Source: Nilaparvata lugens (lineage: Eukaryota; Arthropoda; Insecta; Hemiptera; Delphacidae). From it: a DNA stretch of 64,000 nucleotides. Where the stretch lies: assembly GCF_014356525.2 (NCBI RefSeq), contig NC_052507.1, positions 56,653,621 to 56,717,620 on the forward strand. Direction: 5' to 3'. The notes under the pieces were generated by a model. The model did not search any database, was not told where the DNA came from, and saw nothing but the letters and a program-made list of their open reading frames with translations. Each line of letters starts with the position of its first letter. The stretch's first letter is position 1. The position numbers and the translations under genes are program-made. Positions 46,770 to 57,639 of this stretch are shown here, piece by piece.

Positions 46770-48837
46770 ATATGTATTCCAATCTCTTTTGTTCTGAAAG
46801 TACATCTCTTTCCTCACACTGTTTCACTAGAAGTATATCTCTTTCTAACACCCACTTCCTTCAACGCTCATTTCTTTTGAATGCTGGAATCGACTTGACA
46901 GCTGAGAATTACCTGAAGTCACCTCTTGTCTGGCTTACATCACTGGGATGAGTTGAGTTTTTTACAAATGGACAGTTAAAAGGATATTATTCCACAAGGA
47001 TGTAGAGTGTTTGTTCAATTAAGTAGATGATAAGAGTAGTTGAGAGTGTACTCAAACTCTTTCTCTCCTTCACTTTCATTTGTCTTTTTGAGGTATGTTT
47101 TTCACACGGGTCGTGTTAGCCAAAACGGAATTTGAAGTTTCAAAACTCTCATCAATCTTACTGCACTTCGTGATGTGGCCCTTTATTCCGACATAGCCTC
47201 AATTTCGAGCATTTGTTAGTTGATGCCATTCCTGAAATTGAAAAAGTTATAGGCAAACCCTTGAATCTTAATATTTCAATCTTCGCTAATATAAGCAGCT
47301 TAATAAAGAATACAACTTGCCTTCAACATTTTTGTTCATCCCAACACCTCTGGTTAACTCAAAATGAACGATTGCCATTGTTGCCCAAACGTAAACTCAG
47401 CATTGCGCAAATATAGGGAGGAACATTATATTTGAACTGACAGGCAGCATACATACATGGATGTCAGCAATAAATAAAACATCAAATAAATAAGGATTTA
47501 TCACTAACAAGTATATCTCCAAGTACAAGGAAAATTTGGAATTGGAAAACCAGATTGGAACATTTTCAAACGTCATAGTAAACCCTAATTGGAACGATTG
47601 AGCCTCAAAAAGTAAAAGTGGAGTAGATGATATGAATAGCAAGCCTATCCAGAATACTGAGGATAAACGAACATCGGATCCCAAAGCTGGACATAGGAGT
47701 GTGATATACAACAGAGGATGCACAGATTTAAGATCGAACTTTGATTTTTGTTGATAAAACAATGTTCAAGAAACTAGTCGAATGTACTGGGCAGCACTGA
47801 AGCATTCGATATTCAATTACCCAATACAAGGTCCCAAATTGAAAGCTTCACAGTTCACAACTAAGTTCAAATGCATGAAAATCAATGCTCAGATTCCAAC
47901 AGAGCCGAGCTCCAAATAACTGATGACATTCAACACTTGTGTTCTGTACAAAAATGCTCACTCTCGCACTCTTTCCCACTCCCTTTCTCTCACGCTTTCT
48001 CACTCTCTCTCTCTCTCAATTCCACCCTCTCTCAATTCAACCCTCTCTCATTCTCAAACTACTCCACACATTGTATTCTAGGTCACAGCGCATTATTTTT
48101 CCAAAGCGTTTGTATGCTTCGTTAGTTCACCCGCTGACCGTTAGGGGGCGGGAGCGAGCGCTGTTGATAAATTAATAAAAACATTCCAGTTTTATTAGGG
48201 CAATAAAGCTGAACAACAGCCAGAGCTGCTGCTCTTTTGGACGGTTTGGAGCTCACGTGATTTATTCGGGATGCCAAGTTGGAGCACTATTAGGCCAGAA
48301 AAGGGGTCCGCCATCGTTTCACGGGATTCCCGCGCCGAGTGGTTACAGACCGTTTGCGGATTGTGCACGGGATGCACATCGCTCACTCTTTGGCTTTTGA
48401 TTCTCTCTCCATTACTCTCTCACTTTCTTTCTCATTTCACTTCTCCAGAAACTTCTACCTTATTAATTTCTCATTCGAATTATTCTAATCAGTGTGAACA
48501 TAATTTGAATTAATTAATCTCCCTGTTTTGAGTAGTTTTATGTTTTGACAAATATTTTTTTTTAATTATAACTGAGAGTCAATCTATTGATTTTAATTCC
48601 AGAGTACATCCCAAATGAAGTTGAGAACAACTCAGATTTCAATAATCAGAAATTTTGAAGTTTTTTTATGTAGTTTGTGTAGAGTGAGCCTGTCAGGCTC
48701 ACTGCGCCCGATCTTGTAACAGACGGGACCGCGCCTAATCAGGGTTAAGCCACACCGGCTAAAGTCGAGAATCAATGATTGGAGAACTCACTAATTCTAG
48801 TCTATTGATGACATAACAGCTTAGTCTAACTCGCCTG
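46770..48837. other. Spacer with a CpG-richer patch and an inverted repeat
   Basis: An open plus-strand segment at 47171-47416 (82 codons, with LLVDAIPEIEKVIGKPLNLN) looks moderately protein-like but is unrecognised. A CT-rich stretch lies at 47940-48070. The patch at 48125-48390 (GTTAGGGGGCGGGAGCGAGC, TTCCCGCGCCGAGTGG) is unusually GC- and CpG-rich for the window and could be a promoter remnant. A GTGAGCCTGTCAGGCTCAC palindrome at 48685-48703 is followed by GC-rich sequence to 48765. Confidence 0.35.
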
Positions 48838-48955
48838 AGTTACATTCTTGGACATGAGTACTGTGCTTGCATTCAATATTATAGTTACGTTCCTAGAAAT
48901 TCGAACTGTGCTTGCAATCAATTGTTACATTCCTAAAAATTAGTACTATTGTATT
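48838..48955. repeat. ~45-bp satellite, outlying units
   Basis: Two to three diverged units of the same repeat as 49503-50075 (GTACTGTGCTTGCATTCAAT, TATAGTTACGTTCCT). They are separated from the main array by the Penelope-like remnant. Confidence 0.75.
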
Positions 48956-49059
48956 TCATGAAACTTCAAAGTGAAAAAACACTCACATTTTTTTGATGTG
49001 GCGACGTCCGTTTCGTGCTGGTATTGCACATTTTCAAGCCGAACAGAAACTGGAGTATT

Positions 49060-49500
49060 TAAGGTTATGAGGGTGAGATTTGGTCAGAGTGGGGTTGGAG
49101 GGGAGTTTTGGCGGTTAATGGAGATGGATTTTAATGATTTTGTCAAACAGAGTGTAGAAGGAAAAGTTGATTTGTTCATTTAGGATATTGTTTGGCTGTT
49201 GTTTGGTCTACTTGTATATTTCAAACTGTTCTAGTACTTTCATTTTTTTGTTTTTGTGGGAATAGTGTAGTATTTCGAGGTTGTTGTTCATGTCATGGTG
49301 TGTGTGGTCAGTGAAGATAATGTGTTCTGCGAAGGTGGAATGAGAGGAAGGATGGGTAAATGGCTCTTGTGTGTTCTTTGAATATGAATTGAATTTTTTC
49401 TGGCTGTTTTACCCATGTAAAATTTGTTGCAATCTTTAAAATTCGGCTTATAAATTCCTGGTCCATTGTATTGATGTTGAGGGGTGTTGTGTGAGGACAA
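49060..49500 (-). pseudogene. Penelope-like element remnant: GIY-YIG endonuclease end
   Basis: The minus strand reads YNGPGIYKPNFKDCNKFYMG, then KTARKNSIHIQRTHKSH. This is the start of a GIY-YIG domain as fused to Penelope-like reverse transcriptases (GIYK-x7-CNKFYIGKTGR type), with YIG changed to YMG. Further on, with stops and shifts, come NSLKYTS.PNNSQTI and MNKSTFPSTLCLTKSLK, which align in order with the usual LxxFEIYK-x-n-LNEQ-x-F-x-TLFD ending of these proteins. The RT domain is not present. On the 5' side it is fused directly to the satellite. Inactive. Confidence 0.65.
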
Positions 49501-49502
49501 GA

Positions 49503-50075
49503 GCTTGAAATTTGTACTTACATTTGATATTATAGTTACATTCCTTGAAATTAGTACTGTACTTGCAATCAATATTATAGTTACATTCCTTGAAATTAGT
49601 ACTGTGCTTGCAATCAATATCATAGTTACATTCCTTTAAATTAGTAATGTGCTTGCAATCAATATTATAGTTACATTCCTTGAAATTAGTACTGTGCTTG
49701 CAATCAATATCATAGTTACATTCCTTTAAATTAGTAATGTGCTTGCAATCAATATTATAGTTACATTCCTTTAAATTAGTACTGTGCTTGCAATCAATAT
49801 CATAGTTACATTCCTTTAAATTAGTAATGTGCTTGCAATCAATATATAGTTACATTCCTTGAAATTAGTACTGTGCTTGCAATCAATATATAGTTACATT
49901 CCTTGAAATTAGTACTGTACTTGCAATCAATATTATAGTTACATTCCTTGAAATTAGTACTGTGCTTGCAATCAATATTATAGTTACATTCCTTTAAATT
50001 AGTAATGTGCTTGCAATCAATATTATAGTTACATTTCTTAAAATTAGTACTGTGCTTGCATTCAATATTTTTCGA
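49503..50075. repeat. ~45-bp satellite array, about 12 units
   Basis: The unit is TTAGTACTGTGCTTGCAATC, AATATTATAGTTACATTCCT, TGAAA. Variants alternate (TCATAG against TTATAG, TTTAAATTAGTAATG against TTGAAATTAGTACTG) in a higher-order pattern. There are no spacers, so it is not a CRISPR-like array. Confidence 0.9.
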
Positions 50076-50150
50076 TCTGTGATAATTGACCGAGCGAAGT
50101 GAGGTCTAAGATTCAAGTCGACGGTTTGGAATTTCTCTTAATGTTTAAAT

Positions 50151-50361
50151 GTTTATATGTTTATATGTTTATGTTTATATGTTTATGTTTATATGTTTAT
50201 ATGCTTATATGTTTATATGTTATATGTTTATATGTTTATATGTTTATATGTTCATATGTTTATATGTTTATATGTTTATATGTTTATTGTTTATATGTTT
50301 ATTGTTTATATGTTTATATGTTTATATGTTTATGTTTATATGTTTATATGTTTATATGTTT
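50151..50361. repeat. (TTTATATG)n-type minisatellite
   Basis: Runs of GTTTATAT units with TTTATG and TATTGTT variants. In all three plus frames it is open and encodes cycles such as MFICLYVY, giving three overlapping artefactual open frames. Confidence 0.95.
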
Positions 50362-50803
50362 TTATTTGTTTTCTACATTGCTGTACGGCATGGAAGCATG
50401 GACTTTAAAAAAGTCAAACCTCAAAAACATCGAGGCATTTGAAATGTGGTGCTATAGAAGGATGTGGAGAGTACCATGGACAAGAAAAGTGACAAATAGG
50501 GATGTAATGTTAATGATGGCAAAGGAATGTGAAGTTGTTGCGACTATAAATAGAAGAAAATTGCAATATTTGGGTCATGTAATGAGGTGTGAAAAGTATG
50601 AGCTGTTGAGACTTATATTGCAAGGAAGGATCATGGGAAAGAGGAGTGTGGGAAGAAGAAGGATATCCTGGCTGCGTAATTTAAGAGAATGGTATGGCTG
50701 CAACTCAAGGGAACTATTCAAGGCTGCAATCAATAAAGTGAAAATTGCCGTGATGATTTCTAACCTTCGATAGGAGAAGGAACCAAGAGAAGAATAATGT
50801 TTA
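50362..50803 (+). pseudogene. LINE reverse-transcriptase C-terminal fragment (copy 1 of the duplication)
   Basis: Uninterrupted coding from TLLYGMEAWTLKKSNLKN through FEMWCYRRMWRVPWTRKV, KLQYLGHVMRCEKYELLRLI and GRRRISWLRNLREWYGC to ISNLR and a stop at 50771-50773. This is the well-known C-terminal module of arthropod endonuclease/RT LINEs (W-Y/CRRM-x-R-I/V-x-W, then YLGH). A short purine tail GAGAAGGAACCAAGAGAAGA follows, then the TTTATATG repeat resumes, so the fragment sits inside the minisatellite. The minisatellite upstream stays in the same frame, making a 224-codon open frame from 50099. Confidence 0.85.
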
Positions 50804-51632
50804 TATGTTTATATGTTGCGCATTTACGGCGAAACGCGGTAATAGATTTTCATGAAATTTGACAGGTATGTTCTTTTTTAAATTGCGCGTCGACGTATAT
50901 ACAAGGTTTTCGAAAATTCTGCATTTCAAGGATAATATAAAAGGAAAAAGGAGCCTCCTTCATACGCCAATATTAGAGTAGAAATCAGACTATAGAATAT
51001 TATTCATCATAAATCAGCTGACAAGTGATTACATAGATGTGTGGAGAAGCTAGTCTATTACTGTATTTGTGTAAGGTCTATAGTTTCAATCAATGACATT
51101 AAAGAGGTATGCATCTTTAAGCTGGGTTTACACCAAAGTTATTAACAAAATGGTTATAACTTAATCGGAAGTTTGGATTGAACGGAAGTTGACAAACACA
51201 TATGTTCAACATGTGTATGATAAGTTATGTTCAATCTAATACAATCTATAAGGATTGAGTTATTAACATTTTTTTAATGAATTTTGGTCCAATCGCAGCT
51301 TTAAGGTCTTTGGTTCACAAATTTTTAGTTTTGCAGTCATGGTATTATTATGCGTGCCCATCAGTATCAATATTCTCACATTCGAAAAAACTAATTTAAT
51401 AGGTGAATAAAAATAAACAAATGAACTAAATAATGTTGGAGAAATTATAATATTTTTGATTTAAAAAAAATAATTTCTATCAGATAGAAAGATCATCACG
51501 GAACTGGATGAATTATATCATATGGAATACAAATTCAAACGTGAACTGAGTTTGTTAACATTTAAAACAGTTGACATCAGGTACTTGTGGATGAGAATAC
51601 TGCGTGAGGTCTACTGTTCACAGAACTTCTAG

Positions 51633-52027
51633 TAATAGGCCTATTTCAAAAACTTATACTGCAACACTTTTAATATTATCCTGTTGAAGAAATGCAATGG
51701 AGTTATATGGTAGAAGGAAAGAGAAGAGTTAGACTAGGGCCAACATGAATGATTTTTGAAATTGTTCAGAGAATATGTTTTCAAAATTCGAAGTAGAATT
51801 GTGGAAGTGTGCCCTAGTATTCATGAAACGTATGAAAAAAGTAGCTTCCCTCGTTCTCATAATGATTTAGATTTGTTAAACTGAATAATTATAGATTTCA
51901 CTCATTGGTATTGGAATCTGATACTGCTAGTTGAAATTTCGAATACAGTATAACCAACAATGGAACAATATCCATCGATGAAAACTCAAGAAGTTAAATG
52001 TTTCATGAAATGATTTCTACTATGATT
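51633..52027. other. Right part of duplication unit 1, outside family A
   Basis: Unique-looking AT-rich sequence repeated almost identically at 54060-54455. It ends TTTCTACTATGATTG, where it joins the second TTTATATG array. Confidence 0.7.
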
Positions 52028-52155
52028 GTTTATATGTTTATATGTTTATGTTTATATGTTTATATGTTTATATGCTTATATGTTTATATGTTTATATGTT
52101 TATATGTTTATATGTTTATATGTTTATGTTTATATGTTTATATGTTTATATGTTT

Positions 52156-52567
52156 TTATTTGTTTTCTACATTGCTGTACGGCATGGAAGCATGGACTTT
52201 AAAAAAGTCAAACCTCAAAAACATCGAGGCATTTGAAATGTGGTGCTATAGAAGGATGTGGAGAATACCATGGACAAGAAAAGTGACAAATAGGGATGTA
52301 ATGTTAATGATGGCAAAGGAATGTGAAGTTGTTGCGACTATAAATGGAAGAAAATTGCAATATTTGGGTCATGTAATGAGGTGTGAAAAGTATGAGCTGT
52401 TGAGACTTATATTGCAAGGAAGGATCATGGGAAAGAGGAGTGTGGGAAGAAGAAGGATATCCTGGCTGCGTAATTTAAGAGAATGGTATGGCTGCAACTC
52501 AAGGGAACTATTCAAGGCTGCAATCAATAAAGTGAAAATTGCCGTGATGATTTCTAACCTTCGATAG
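52156..52567 (+). pseudogene. LINE reverse-transcriptase C-terminal fragment (copy 2 of the duplication)
   Basis: Nearly identical to 50362-50773, with changes such as MWRIPW for MWRVPW and INGRKLQ for INRRKLQ. It is again in frame with the upstream TTTATATG minisatellite, giving a 189-codon open frame from 51998. Retention of an open frame in both copies most likely reflects recency of the duplication and not function. Confidence 0.85.
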
Positions 52568-52896
52568 GAGAAGGAACCAAAAGAAGAATAATGTTTATAT
52601 GTTTATATGTTGCGCATTTACGGCGAAACGCGGTAATAGATTTTCATGAAATTTGACATGTATGTTCTTTTTTAAATTGCGCGTCGACGTATATACAAGG
52701 TTTTCGAAAATTCTGCATTTCAAGGATAATATAAAAGGAAAAAGGAGCCTCCTTCATACGCCAATATTAGAGTAGAAATCAGACTATAGAATATTATTCA
52801 TCATAAATCAGCTGACAAGTGATTACATAGATGTGTGGAGAAGCTAGTCTATTACTGTATTTGTGTAAGGTCTATAGTTTCAATCAACGACATTAA

Positions 52897-53520
52897 CCCT
52901 TGGACTACCAACCTTCTTCACATACACGAAATACCAACTGGGGTAACTGGGTCACCCCAACAAGATTTCTGTTTTATATCTTTATTCTATATTTTTTCCA
53001 TTAATTTATCTATGAAATGCATTACAAAAGCTTTTAATATAATTAAAAATGAATTTCTTTTGTTGAAAAATATGTTTTCAATCAAAAACTGACAGGACAA
53101 AAAAATTGAGCATTCTATCAAATAGATGTAGGGGAAATGTTGTCAAATAATTAAATTATGGCTATAGAGAAGCAATTTTTTCAAATTTAGATTTCAAGTG
53201 ATCATTATGAATCAGGTTTGGCGAAAAAATGATAATTGGACATTAAATTTATATCTTATACATTCCGATAATGGATGGAATATACCAAAAAATTGCATGA
53301 CATGGAATACCAAGCGAGGTAATAGAGTTACCCCAAGGATAAATCTGCTAATAATTGAAAAAATGAGAGGAATGAAATGATTTTATGAGGAAAAACAACT
53401 AAAGTGATATGTTTTTAACAAGTACTCAAGGTTTCAATGAAATACAACAACATTATCTACAAAAAAATGGGGAAAATGTGGGTTGGGGTAGTCCAATTAC
53501 CCCGCTTGGTAGTGGAAGGG
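52897..53520. mobile_element. piggyBac-type MITE with TTAA target
   Basis: The ends CCCTTGGACTACCAA and, complemented, CCCTTCCACTACCAA are 15-bp inverted repeats with two mismatches. It is inserted at TTAA (52893-52896; right copy TTGA 53521-53524). The unoccupied TTAA is preserved in unit 1 at 51099-51102, so the boundaries are exact. TTAA targets and CCCTT termini are characteristic of piggyBac. Three 19-bp imperfect palindromes of type GGGGTAAC-N3-GTCACCCC lie at 52940-52958, 53316-53334 and 53485-53503. There is no transposase. Confidence 0.92.
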
Positions 53521-54455
53521 TTGAAGAGGTATGCATCTTTAAGCTGGGTTTACACCAAAGTTATTAACAAAATGGTTATAACTTAATCCTTATAGATTCT
53601 ATTAGATTGAACGGAAGTTGACAAACACATATGTTCATCATGTGTATGATAAGTTATGTTCAATCTTATACAATCTATAAGGATTGAGTTATTAACATTT
53701 TTTTAATGAATTGGTCCAATCGCAGCTTTAAGGTCTTTGGTTCACAAATTTTTAGTTTTGCAGTCATGGTATTATTATGCGTGCCCATCAGTATCAATAT
53801 TCTCACATTCGAAAAAACTAATTTAATAGGTGAATAAAAATAAACAAATGAACTAAATAATGTTGGAGAAATTATAATATTTTTGATTTAAAAAAAATAA
53901 TTTTTATCAGATAGAAAGATCATCACGGAACTGGATGAATTATATCATATGGGATACAAATTCAAACGTGAACTAAGTTTTTTAACATTTAAAACAGTTG
54001 ACATCAGGTACTTGTGGATGAGAATACTGCGTGAGGTCTACTGTTCACAGAACTACTAGTAATAGGCCTATTTCAAAAACTTATACTGCAACACTTTTAA
54101 TATTATCCTGTTGAAGAAATGCAATGGAGTTATATGGTAGAAGGAAAGAGAAGAGTTAGACTAGGGCCAACATGAATGATTTTTGAAATTGTTCAGAGAA
54201 TATGTTTTCAAAATTCGAAGTAGAATTGTGGAAGTGTGCCCTAGTATTCATGAAACGTATGAAAAAAGTAGCTTCCCCCGTTCTCATTATGATTTAGATT
54301 TGTTAAACTGAATAATTATAGATTTCACTCATTGGTATTGAAATCTGATACTGCTAGTTGGAATTTCGAATACAGTATAACCAACAATGGAACAATATCC
54401 ATCGATGAAAACTCAAGAAGTTAAATGTTTCATGAAATGATTTCTACTATGATTG

Positions 54456-55139
54456 GTTCTACGTTTCTGCAATGAAACTTTTCCTAGTGGGCGGAAGGTA
54501 TTCTAGATTCTTGCATTCAGAGATACAATATTTTATTTCTCCAATGTATGATATTCAGTACAAATTACTGACTTCAATAACTGTATCATATTGGAAAGAG
54601 TTTTTCACAGAATTTCCTGTTATGTGTTCCATTAGCTTGGCAGGATGGTCATGGTTTGTACTGAATTATCATTTTATTCCACATCACAGAAATTTGACGT
54701 AGTTTCTCATCGACTCCAATTTAAGTTCAAGCGGAATGAGAGAGAATGAGGATGATAAAAAATAGAGAGAAAAAGCAAATATCGTCTTTCTGTGCATGAA
54801 ACTTAAGAGAAAATCACGATGATGGGGAAAAAGATAGAGAATGAATGACAGATACTTATATAGGCTTGTAGTATCGAATTTGGTGAACTTCAATTTCTGT
54901 GATCGAAGTCATTGGGAGGGAGAAGTAAAAGTGCAGGAAAAAGGAAAGAAGAAAGGAGGGCAGAAAGTGGAAATGTTGACAGTGGAAAATGGAAGAGATA
55001 GTAAAGATGTTCAATCCGTTTTAAACTTTCTTATGATTAGAAATAAGGTTTTTCAGCGATTCTATGAAATTAATGATATGAGAATTCACATAATATAGAC
55101 TGAGAAAATTATTATTGAACTGTATATGATATGAAAAAA
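54456..55139. other. Spacer without supported features
   Basis: The open frame at 54472-54702 has no recognised motif. Purine-rich sequence lies at 54720-54845. Confidence 0.45.
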
Positions 55140-55262
55140 GCAATTTGTGATAACTATAGATAATATTGTTATGCATCTACATAAGCGGAGCTTTGGACAT
55201 ATCAATGTCCATTCTCCGGAAAGAATATTCAAAATATTCTCCCCAATAACTCTCTATCAATA
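55140..55262 (-). mobile_element. 3' untranslated fragment of the AATC-tailed LINE, copy 4
   Basis: The complement matches 46355-46480, including GAATGGACATTGATATGTCC, AAAGCTCCGC and TATGTAGATGCATAACAATA. The terminal AATC tail is missing. Confidence 0.85.
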
Positions 55263-56679
55263 GACCGAATAGAGGAGAGGGAGGAGAGAAACTGGATCAG
55301 AGAATCATAAAGCAAAGAGGTGGATGATCGAAGTAGGGAGGATAAACGTAGATAGAGAATGATGGTATTTATTATTGTAGCAGTTTTTGTTAGAACCTGG
55401 AGCCAAATCATGATAAGACATCTGAAGTCACAACGGAATTGAGAAAATGGTTAGGATTGATGAGAAGGGAGTATGGAAGAGAAATGAATTGAGGATGAAT
55501 GGAAAAGTAACTACAATTTTTGGAGTTTGAGAGAATGATAAGGGATAGATTGAGAGAGTTATGAGAACGGGAAGCTAGACAAATCCGGCAGGAGGTGAGA
55601 GAAAAAGAGCTGCGGAAATAAGTGGAAAGGCAAAAATATGAAGAATGAGGAAAAAGAGTAATACATAGAAGAGGTAGAGCAGTAGTTGATAAGAAACAGA
55701 GGAAATTATTTGAGGATTTCTCAGAGAAATTAATATTGAAGGTTTGTTGAAAACAGTTTTGAGTATGATGGAAAACATATATTTATGTGGAGAAACTTCA
55801 TAGCAGCGAATTTAGGTAGGTCGGTAAGAAGTGTGATCAGTGAAGTAGCTGAGTTGAAAGGGAAAAATTGAAGCACGAAGGATTACAGACAAGTAAAAAG
55901 TTAGAAATCGAAAGTTCGGAAAAACTTAGAGTATGTAGGAAGGCTAGTTGAGGGAAATTGAAGTGATAGATTTCCAGCAAACGAGAAAAGAAAAAAGAAG
56001 ACTGGCGATAAAGGAGATGTAAATAGAGGTGGAATCGGCGGTGGAGATCATTACGGTGAATTGTGTCCCTTGAATAGGGACCACGCCACTGTAACCCCTT
56101 GATAGGTGTCCCCCTTGTCCAACATGGGGTAACAATGACACCCCCTCTCGAGGGGGTTAACAATGACATGTGTAGTCATGTGGGTCAAATTTCCGGGTCC
56201 AATTGTAGGGTGAACGGGAATTGCATCCCCCCATAACATCCCTTTCCAAGCTTTCTATTGGGTGTTTAAAGAAGATCAGCTGGATTGTCGCCTTATCTCA
56301 TTCCAGTACAAGGTATTTCTGGAACTCTTCATGTTATGTCAGGAGAGATAAATGATTTCAAATGAAACTTTTGAAATGTTTCTCATTACAATCATGATTT
56401 ACTCAATTGATGATAATATATCATATCCTAGCTTGTGGAAAATGATAACCAGGTATTTGACTTACCTGAAAATAAGATGATTATCATAACATTGGGTATT
56501 TGAAATAATATGTTACCTGGTTGATATAATTGATAGAATCAATCATACTATCTCAGAAAAATCCTATTATTCAATTCACTCCATAAATTAATAAATTATT
56601 TTCAACTTGGAATATAAACAGAACGATCAAGTCGATATTAGGTAGATTTCAGCTTACTAGTTTTCTTCTATATTATCTA
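55263..56679. other. Purine-rich spacer and a GC-rich palindromic patch
   Basis: 55265-55990 is purine-rich on the plus strand. 56056-56240 is a GC-rich patch with GGGGTAACAATGACACCCC (56125-56143) and ACCCCCTCTCGAGGGGGT. The first resembles the 19-bp palindromes of the piggyBac MITE. No coding feature is supported. Confidence 0.5.
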
Positions 56680-57327
56680 CTAGCTTACCCGGCGAACTTC
56701 GTACCGCCAAAAAAAACAATGTATCTCATGTCACACTTGACTTTATCTGGTGAATCATGAAATTTATCTGACGATCGATATTTTCATTCACATCTCAATA
56801 CGGACTTCATATGTGCTCAGTCATGCAGCATTATTTATAGTTTATTCTGAAAACATATTCTTCTCAATCAATTGGTAGTAATATCTATCAGTAAAGTGTT
56901 GATTAAAAAGAGAAAATAGATAGGTTAAATCAGTGTTTCAGAGATGAATTATTTTATGTTTTCATAGTTTATGATTGTCATTACATAGACAAACTACCGT
57001 TCTAATACCAGTACACAATTTATCTGTTTATCACAGCTGGTAACTTTAGATGCTATAAATCATATTAGCACAATGATCTTGAATCATGACCATCTTTCCG
57101 TTCTTCGGTAGCCTTCGAAAATTTCTGAAACATGGGTCTGTAAAATGGATTAATAATTGATAATTCTTAGCCCCCCTATTAAAATGTCTGGTCAGAAACC
57201 ATCCCCAATATTCACACAACATATCCCCAAAGTTTCATGCCGTTCTGTCAAGTAGTTTTTACGTCTATAGGGAACAAATAAACAAACAAAGTAACACACA
57301 GACATTCATATTCATATAATATAAAGA
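56680..57327 (-). mobile_element. Non-autonomous Helitron, copy 2
   Basis: On the minus strand it starts A|TCTTTATATTATATGAATA and runs through AATGTCTGTGTG. It shares GAACGGCATGAAACTTTGGG, GGGGATGGTTTCTGACCA and TTTTAATAGGGGGGCTAA with copy 1. It ends GGCGGTACGAAGTTCGCC, GGGTAAGCTAG|T. Both termini fit the Helitron rule. It is 284 bases shorter than copy 1. Confidence 0.88.
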
Positions 57328-57639
57328 TTATTAATCATTATCTAAAATTATATTTGATGTACCAATGACTCCAAATGTTTCTGTAAATGTCATTGTACAG
57401 GTGTTCAGTGGCATCAATCTTCACCGCGACTTAATCGTTCTGTTCGTACATCTCTTACTTCATACAACTATTTCTAGCTAGAATGGATACGATACAGTTC
57501 ACAACACAATGAATATTATAGAGAACTCTAGTGGTCTATAGCGCTCTGCAGTATTGTGGCGTGTTGAACCAACTTGGAATGGGTCCATTACAAGAGTGTA
57601 GCACCACACAAGCAGGCCTACGTGTTAAGCCATTGGAAA

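Larger units (their letters stand above)
50083..51632 (+). mobile_element. Family A repeat, copy 3, carrying a microsatellite and a LINE fragment
   Basis: It starts TAATTGACCGAGCGAAGTGA, has the shared block GCGCATTTACGGCGAAACGC to CAGCTGACAAGTGATTACAT (50818-51030), and ends TGCGTGAGGTCTACTGTTCA...CTAG|T at 51632. Between the first and second shared blocks lie a TTTATATG array (50151-50361) and a LINE RT tail (50362-50803). The copy abuts the 45-bp satellite on its left. Confidence 0.75.
52028..54455 (+). repeat. Tandem duplicate of 50151-52027 (unit 2)
   Basis: Unit 2 repeats the TTTATATG array (shorter), the LINE fragment, the family A right part and the AT-rich sequence up to TTTCTACTATGATTG. 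The junction at about 52027 joins TGATTG to the array. Without its MITE, unit 2 is about 1.8 kb, close to unit 1. The units differ by scattered substitutions and a few small indels (for example at about 51165 against 53590), so the event is recent. Confidence 0.9.

Noticed and set aside
49503..50075. CRISPR-like array
   Set aside because: The periodicity is a contiguous 45-bp satellite with no unique spacers, in a eukaryotic context.
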